Positions 1-3,493 of a stretch of 5,263 nucleotides of DNA are shown here, one piece after another. Location: assembly GCA_045613165.1 (NCBI GenBank), contig JAZLAK010000084.1:1-5263 (forward strand). The letters are read 5' to 3'. The DNA is from UMGS1124 sp045613165. GTDB taxonomy: Bacteria; Bacillota_I; Bacilli_A; RF39; UBA660. The notes under the pieces are model-generated. The model did not search any database and had not been told where the DNA came from. It saw only the letters and a list, made by a program, of their open reading frames with translations. A program made the position numbers and the translations under genes. Each line of letters starts with the position of its first letter. Position 1 is the first letter of the stretch.

Positions 1-31
1 TATATTATATTAATAATATGAAAATAATAAG

Positions 32-54
32 AAAAAAGAGTACATAAATACTCT
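32..54 (-). terminator. Intrinsic terminator of uvrC
   Basis: Read on the minus strand, AGAGTA (54-49) pairs with TACTCT (42-37) around a 6-base loop, and a run of six to seven T follows (37-32). The stem begins at the last base of the uvrC TGA stop codon, so the terminator abuts the gene with no spacer. The stem is short, but the U tract is perfect and the position is right. Confidence 0.75.
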
Positions 55-1826
55 CAATCTTTATTAAAATCATTCAAATATTTTTTTAAATTTTCAGCGA
101 CTTTAATAGGTACAAATTTTGATAACTCATCTACTGTTGCTTTACTCATTTTTTTAACACTTCCATAATATTTTATCAGTTCTTTTTTTCTAACACTACC
201 TATTCCTTCAATATTATCTAATACGCTGGATATAGTTCCTTTACTTCTTATAGTTCTATGATAATTAATCGTATATCTATGTACTTCATCTTGTATTCTA
301 GTTAAATAATGAAACAAATTACTAGTTTTATCTATATTATAAATATTTAAAGTCTCTCCATCCATTAAATCACTTGTTCTATGTTTATCATTCTTAACTA
401 AACCACATACTTTTATACTTAGATTTAATTCTTTTAGAACATCCATACAAGCATGAATTTGTGATTTCCCTCCATCAACTAATATTAAATCAGGCAATTC
501 ACTCTTTTCTACTAAACTTCTAAAATATCTTCTATATATAACTTCTCTCATAGTATTATAATCATCATTCTTATCCACAGTTATTTTATATTTTCTATAA
601 TCATTTTTAGATGGTTTACCATTTTTAAACACTACCATACCAGATACATTAAAATTACCAAATATATTAGAATTATCAAACACATCTATTCTATAAACAT
701 TAATACCAAGTAATTTACTTAATTCTTTGTTAGCACCAATACTTCTATCTTCATCATTTAAAAACATAGACATTTTATTTTCTAAATTTAACTTAGCATT
801 TTTATAAGCCATATCCAATAATTTCTTCTTATTACCTTTTTTTGAGGTTACAAACTTAGTATCTATCATAGTAGACAATAATTCTAAATTTATATCTTCA
901 CTTATTAATACTTCTTTAGGTATTTCATGTTTATTATAATAAAGAGCAATATAATATTCTAACTCACCAATATAATCTTCCATTACTGGAACTATTTTAT
1001 TAGTATGTCCTATAAGTTTACCATTTCTTAAAAAGAAAAATTCTATACTTAAATATCCATTATTAAAATAATAATTAATTATATCTCTATCAACATTATC
1101 ATGTAATTCAACTCTTTGACGTTCCATTACTACTTTAATATAATCTAATTCTTCCTTTAACTCTTTAGCCTTTTCAAAATTTAATTGATTAGAATAAAAA
1201 TCAATTTTTTCAAGTAATTTGTTTGTTATAACACTTTCATCACCTTTTAAAAATTTAATTATATCTTTTTCCATATCAATTATTTTATCTTTATCAATAT
1301 CTTTTACACAGTACCCTAAACATTCTCCTATATGATAATAAAGACACACATTTTTCTCCATATAATCACATTTTTTTAAAGGATATAATCTATTTATTAA
1401 ATTAACAATACGCCTAGCAGCATATACATTTACAAATGGTCCAAATAACATTTTATCTTTATGTTTCTTTATATTTAAATATCTTACTACTTTTAAACTA
1501 GGATATGGATTTCTAGTATACTCAATATACGGATAACTTTTATCATCTTTTAATAAAATATTATATCTTGGATCATATTTTTTAATTAAATTAAGTTCTA
1601 ATATAAAAGCTTCTAACTCACTATTAGTTACAATATATTCAAATCTATCAACTTCACTTACCATTAATGCAGTTTTCCCAGTATTTTTTCCTATAAAATA
1701 ACTGGATAATCTATTTTTTAAATCCTTTGCTTTACCAACATATATAATAACATTGTCTTTATTATACATTTGATAACTTCCTGGTAAATGAGGTACTAAT
1801 TTTAACTCTTCTTTAAACATAGGCAT
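54..1826 (-). CDS. uvrC: UvrABC excinuclease subunit C (UvrC)
   Basis: UvrC makes both incisions around DNA lesions handed over by UvrA/UvrB in nucleotide excision repair. All family domains are present in order (numbering from ATG 1826, 590 aa, normal length). The GIY-YIG nuclease covers about residues 10-95, with Y29-VG, R39, E77 and N89 at the expected catalytic places. Four cysteines, C153, C161, C169 and C173 (C-x7-C-x7-C-x3-C), match the Fe-S ligands. The UVR helix pair that binds UvrB is at about 204-239. The RNase H-like 5' nuclease has FD384NSN, VD451GG and the DEVH516R motif. A helix-hairpin-helix region lies at about 534-572. The start is uncertain: GTG 1829, ATG 1826 and ATG 1820 are in frame and none has a Shine-Dalgarno sequence. 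I chose 1826 because it is an ATG and gives residue numbers closest to known UvrCs. The stop is TGA. There is no tryptophan. The gene lies between two terminators, so it is probably a single-gene transcript. Confidence 0.97.
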   Translation of the reverse strand: MPMFKEELKLVPHLPGSYQMYNKDNVIIYVGKAKDLKNRLSSYFIGKNTGKTALMVSEVDRFEYIVTNSELEAFILELNLIKKYDPRYNILLKDDKSYPYIEYTRNPYPSLKVVRYLNIKKHKDKMLFGPFVNVYAARRIVNLINRLYPLKKCDYMEKNVCLYYHIGECLGYCVKDIDKDKIIDMEKDIIKFLKGDESVITNKLLEKIDFYSNQLNFEKAKELKEELDYIKVVMERQRVELHDNVDRDIINYYFNNGYLSIEFFFLRNGKLIGHTNKIVPVMEDYIGELEYYIALYYNKHEIPKEVLISEDINLELLSTMIDTKFVTSKKGNKKKLLDMAYKNAKLNLENKMSMFLNDEDRSIGANKELSKLLGINVYRIDVFDNSNIFGNFNVSGMVVFKNGKPSKNDYRKYKITVDKNDDYNTMREVIYRRYFRSLVEKSELPDLILVDGGKSQIHACMDVLKELNLSIKVCGLVKNDKHRTSDLMDGETLNIYNIDKTSNLFHYLTRIQDEVHRYTINYHRTIRSKGTISSVLDNIEGIGSVRKKELIKYYGSVKKMSKATVDELSKFVPIKVAENLKKYLNDFNKD

Positions 1827-1835
1827 CACACAAAT

Positions 1836-1864
1836 ATTTTATCATATTTTTATTATTAAATAAA
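1836..1864 (-). promoter_or_regulatory. Candidate uvrC promoter (extended -10)
   Basis: On the minus strand TGATAAAAT (1844-1836) is an extended -10 element (TG-N-TAAAAT, 5 of 6 matches to TATAAT). The -35 region at the usual distance (1864-1859, TTTATT) is poor, which an extended -10 can tolerate. It lies just after the greA terminator, where a new promoter is needed. Transcription would start about 7 bases downstream, at or near 1829, i.e. on the uvrC start codon. Caution is needed because such AT-rich DNA yields -10-like strings by chance. Confidence 0.45.
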
Positions 1865-1887
1865 AAAGATTTATAATACTATAAATC
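1862..1887 (-). terminator. Intrinsic terminator of greA, overlapping its stop codon
   Basis: On the minus strand GATTTATA (1887-1880) and TATAAATC (1875-1868) form a perfect 8-bp stem with a GTAT loop (1879-1876), followed directly by TTTTTT (1867-1862). The greA TAG stop (1881-1879) sits at the stem-loop junction, so the last two sense codons and the stop are part of the hairpin. The stem is almost all A-T pairs, so it is weak energetically, but its symmetry and the U tract are convincing. Confidence 0.75.
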
Positions 1888-2406
1888 CTCACTAACTTTT
1901 TTTAAACTTTTAACTTTAATCTTTTCAAGAATAGTAACTTGTACTTTGCCATCTCTTATGTCGTATGAATCAGTATCTCCAACATCTTTTTTATAAACAC
2001 ATTTTCCTAATGGTACATTAATAGATATTTTTGAAACTTCTCCAGTCAAGTCATTTTCTCCAGCAGTTAATTCAAATGTGTCTTCTTCAGTAACTCCATT
2101 AGGAAATCTAAGACTTACTCTAACAACATCACCAATATCTAAATAATCACTATTTTCTGTTCTTGAAACAATAACAATTTTAGATATGTCATTTTCTCTA
2201 GATTGTATAGCTTCTTTTAAATTCTTCCTAGTAACCATTAATCTTTCATAGTCAGTATTAGCATCTTCTTTTCTACCTTCCACAACAATCTTTGATATAA
2301 GAGCCGATATTGTATCAAAATCTTCTTTCAATTGTTTAGTTTTTTCTATATATTCTTTATATCCTTGTTCATCTAAGAATATTTTATTTACTTCTATTTG
2401 TTCCAT
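1879..2406 (-). CDS. greA: GreA-type transcription elongation factor, divergent tip
   Basis: Gre factors enter the secondary channel of RNA polymerase and stimulate cleavage of backtracked RNA. This 175-aa protein has the two-domain layout: an N-terminal coiled coil (about 8-80) and a C-terminal FKBP-like domain (about 88-164) with the IGDVVRV strand and an ISINVPLGKCVYKK segment matching the family's IS..SPLGKALLGKK. ATG 2406 has a good site, AAGGAAG, 6-7 bases upstream. Length is slightly above the usual 155-160 aa, with a basic C-terminal tail (KIKVKSLKK). The hairpin tip differs from the canonical GDLKENAEY: here it reads GRKEDANTDY (44-53), so the aspartate of the catalytic D/E pair is not clearly present. 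It may still be an active GreA with shifted acids (E47, D48), or a Gre-fold protein with another effect on polymerase. The gene sits between two terminators. I see no strong promoter in the 46 bases before it, so read-through from efp may supply it. Confidence 0.88.
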   Translation of the reverse strand: MEQIEVNKIFLDEQGYKEYIEKTKQLKEDFDTISALISKIVVEGRKEDANTDYERLMVTRKNLKEAIQSRENDISKIVIVSRTENSDYLDIGDVVRVSLRFPNGVTEEDTFELTAGENDLTGEVSKISINVPLGKCVYKKDVGDTDSYDIRDGKVQVTILEKIKVKSLKKVSEDL

Positions 2407-2442
2407 ATACTTCTTCCTTTAGTTCTTATAATTTTTAGAGAT

Positions 2443-2461
2443 AAAAAAAGGGCTAAGCCCT
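2443..2461 (-). terminator. Intrinsic terminator of the rpmG-orf73-efp unit, overlapping the efp stop
   Basis: On the minus strand AGGGC (2461-2457) pairs with GCCCT (2453-2449) around a TTA triloop, followed by TTTTTT (2448-2443). The TAG stop of efp (2455-2453) lies across the loop and the descending arm. Four consecutive G-C pairs stand out in this AT-rich DNA. The short stem could allow partial read-through into greA. Confidence 0.8.
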
Positions 2462-3013
2462 CGAAACATACTTACCATCAATTGTAGATACAATGATATG
2501 TTCCCCTTGAGATATAAATAAAGGTACTCTTAATGTATATCCTGTTTCTATTGTAGCATCTTTAGTTGCATTATTAGTAGTATTACCTTTAGTTGCATCA
2601 GTAGTTTCAATTATTTCATATTCAACTTTTTCAGGTAAATTAATACCAATTATTTCTCCTTCATAAGTAGAAATATCTATATCCATACCTTCTTTTAAGA
2701 ATTTTATTTGATCAACCAATTTAGATTCAGGTATTTCTAATTGTTCATATGTCTCATTATTCATAAATACATATGAATCACCTTGACTATATAAATAATT
2801 CATCTTAGATTTTTCTACTCTAGCTCTTTCAATTTTAATATTAGTATTATAAGTTTCTTCTACTAATGAACCAGTTCTTAAATTTCTTAATTTCATTTTC
2901 ATAAATGCAGAACCTTTACCAGGTTTAACATGTTGAAATTCTTCTATTAAACATAATTTTCCATCAATGATTATAGTCATACCATTTTTAATTTCATTAA
3001 TATTTATATTCAT
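2453..3013 (-). CDS. efp: Translation elongation factor P
   Basis: EF-P binds between the P and E sites of ribosomes stalled on polyproline stretches and promotes peptide bond formation. The protein is 186 aa, the normal length, with three beta-barrel domains. Domain I carries the loop HVKPGKGSAF, whose second lysine, K33, aligns with the lysine modified in Bacillus (K32) and E. coli (K34). Domain I continues into KLRNLRTGSLVEETY. Domain II contains YLYSQGDSYVFMNNETYEQLEI (about 74-95). Domain III ends with the conserved VPLFISQGE and the C-terminal DGKYVSRA. The usual EPGIKGDT segment of domain III reads TTDATKGNT here, at unchanged spacing. ATG 3013 follows GAGGTGA, which lies inside the end of the preceding small gene, so translation of the two is probably coupled. 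The residues around K33 look Bacillus-like, but no modifying enzyme is in the window. Confidence 0.98.
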   Translation of the reverse strand: MNININEIKNGMTIIIDGKLCLIEEFQHVKPGKGSAFMKMKLRNLRTGSLVEETYNTNIKIERARVEKSKMNYLYSQGDSYVFMNNETYEQLEIPESKLVDQIKFLKEGMDIDISTYEGEIIGINLPEKVEYEIIETTDATKGNTTNNATKDATIETGYTLRVPLFISQGEHIIVSTIDGKYVSRA

Positions 3014-3017
3014 AGTA

Positions 3018-3239
3018 CTACTTCACCTCTTTTAAATTTCTATAATTATGAGCCTTATTAGTTAACTTTAAAGTTTTATGAGTACCAATACTTACTCCAC
3101 CAATTTTTTGAGAACAAATTACTTTTTGTTTTTTTATTTCACCTTTATATGTCGGCGTTGTTGCTTGAGCACGTATTAAAGCAGCCATATCTGTATAACT
3201 ATGTAAAAGCCCTTTTGTTGTTATATCATTTTTTCCCAT
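3018..3239 (-). CDS. Small basic protein of unknown function (73 aa)
   Basis: I do not recognise this protein. It has 73 residues with 12 Lys, 2 Arg, 3 His and only 4 acidic residues, a net charge near +10, which suits binding to RNA or the ribosome. Residues about 10-26 (LLHSYTDMAALIRAQAT) could form a helix; the second half (KVICSQKIGGVSIGTHKTLKLT) looks beta-rich, with one cysteine. There is no signal peptide or membrane segment. It appears genuinely translated: AGAAGGA lies 8 bases before ATG 3239, it sits between rpmG (26-base gap) and efp (4-base gap), and its last codons carry the efp ribosome binding site. Codons for residues 23-30 include CGT, ACG and CCG, giving a GC-rich patch unlike the rest of the window. 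A translation-related role is inferred only from charge and context. It does not match the bacterial small ribosomal proteins I can recall (bL28, bL31, bL32, bL35, bL36, bS21). Confidence 0.75.
   Translation of the reverse strand: MGKNDITTKGLLHSYTDMAALIRAQATTPTYKGEIKKQKVICSQKIGGVSIGTHKTLKLTNKAHNYRNLKEVK
3023..3029 (-). promoter_or_regulatory. efp ribosome binding site embedded in the end of the 73-aa gene
   Basis: The minus-strand GAGGTGA (3029-3023) lies 9 bases before the efp ATG and is read in the upstream gene as part of the codons for its last residues, KEVK, before TAG. A ribosome ending the small gene at 3018 would stop on top of this site and could restart at efp four bases on, which is the usual arrangement for translational coupling. 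Confidence 0.8.
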
Positions 3240-3247
3240 AAGTTGTT

Positions 3248-3254
3248 TCCTTCT
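3248..3254 (-). promoter_or_regulatory. Ribosome binding site of the 73-aa gene
   Basis: The minus-strand AGAAGGA (3254-3248) stands 8 bases before ATG 3239. It decides the start and is the main argument that this small unknown frame is a real gene. Confidence 0.75.
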
Positions 3255-3265
3255 ATTTAAAATAA

Positions 3266-3433
3266 TTATTTTTTTTCTTTAAAATTAACAGATTTTCTAC
3301 ACTTTGGACAATATTTTTTCATTTCCATTTTATCTGGTGTATTTCTTTTATTTTTTTCAGTAGGTCTTATTATAAAACCACATTCAGAACATTTTAATTC
3401 AATATTTGCTCTTGCATCAGTTTTTTTAGCCAT
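3266..3433 (-). CDS. rpmG: 50S ribosomal protein bL33 (zinc-ribbon form)
   Basis: This is a 55-aa protein of the large ribosomal subunit. It starts MAKKTDARANIELKCSEC and contains the family signature KNKRNTPDKMEMKKYCPKC, then ends CRKSVNFKEKK. C15-x2-C18 and C42-x2-C45 form the zinc ribbon, so this is the C+ type, which in Bacillus is made when zinc is sufficient. A zinc-free paralogue may exist elsewhere, but none is in this window. The N terminus is about 7 residues longer than Bacillus bL33 (MRVNITLAC). ATG 3433 is preceded at 7 bases by GAGGAGG (3447-3441), the best ribosome binding site in the window. The gene leads a probable operon with the 73-aa gene and efp. No terminator separates it from the next gene, 26 bases on. 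Confidence 0.96.
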   Translation of the reverse strand: MAKKTDARANIELKCSECGFIIRPTEKNKRNTPDKMEMKKYCPKCRKSVNFKEKK

Positions 3434-3440
3434 TATTTTG

Positions 3441-3447
3441 CCTCCTC
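3441..3447 (-). promoter_or_regulatory. Strong ribosome binding site of rpmG
   Basis: The minus-strand GAGGAGG, 7 bases before ATG 3433, is a near-perfect complement of the 16S rRNA 3' end, as expected for an abundant ribosomal protein. Confidence 0.9.
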
Positions 3448-3464
3448 ACTTACAAACTACAAGT

Positions 3465-3493
3465 ATTATAACAAAGAATATGTTAATTATCAA
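3465..3493 (-). promoter_or_regulatory. Housekeeping promoter of the rpmG-orf73-efp operon
   Basis: The minus strand shows TTGATA (3493-3488, 5 of 6 to TTGACA), a spacer of exactly 17 bases, and TATAAT (3470-3465, 6 of 6). TG two bases before the -10 (TGTTATAAT) adds an extended -10. The expected transcription start is near 3458, giving a leader of about 25 bases holding the GAGGAGG site. The -35 lies inside the last sense codons of the PBP gene (Phe-Asp-Asn), so the two genes are packed without spacer. This is the strongest promoter I can see in the window. Confidence 0.85.

Noticed and set aside
1..31. A/T-only near-palindromic run at the left edge (around 1-20), considered as an operator or promoter of the next gene.
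   Set aside because: The edge cuts it off, the downstream gene is not visible, and base composition alone can produce it. Nothing can be supported.
54..56. Possible reassignment of TGA to Trp (Mycoplasma-type code), which would extend uvrC past 54.
   Set aside because: UvrC already has full family length at this TGA, a terminator follows at once, no other gene has an in-frame TGA, and the one Trp codon is TGG.
2425..2430. TATAAG as a -10 box for greA.
   Set aside because: There is no -35 match at 16-18 bases and no TG extension, and such strings are frequent at this base composition. It is not strong enough to list as a promoter.
3259..3272. 14-base perfect palindrome AAAATAATTATTTT between rpmG and the 73-aa gene, considered as a terminator or operator.
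   Set aside because: It is all A/T with no loop, and on the transcribed (minus) strand it is not followed by a T run. It is easily explained by base composition.
3449..3463. Imperfect inverted repeat CTTGTA-GTT-TGTAAG (minus strand) in the rpmG leader, considered as a regulatory hairpin or a PBP terminator.
   Set aside because: The stem has two G-T wobbles in six pairs, there is no T run after it, and it starts upstream of the predicted transcription start, so it would not be complete in the rpmG transcript.
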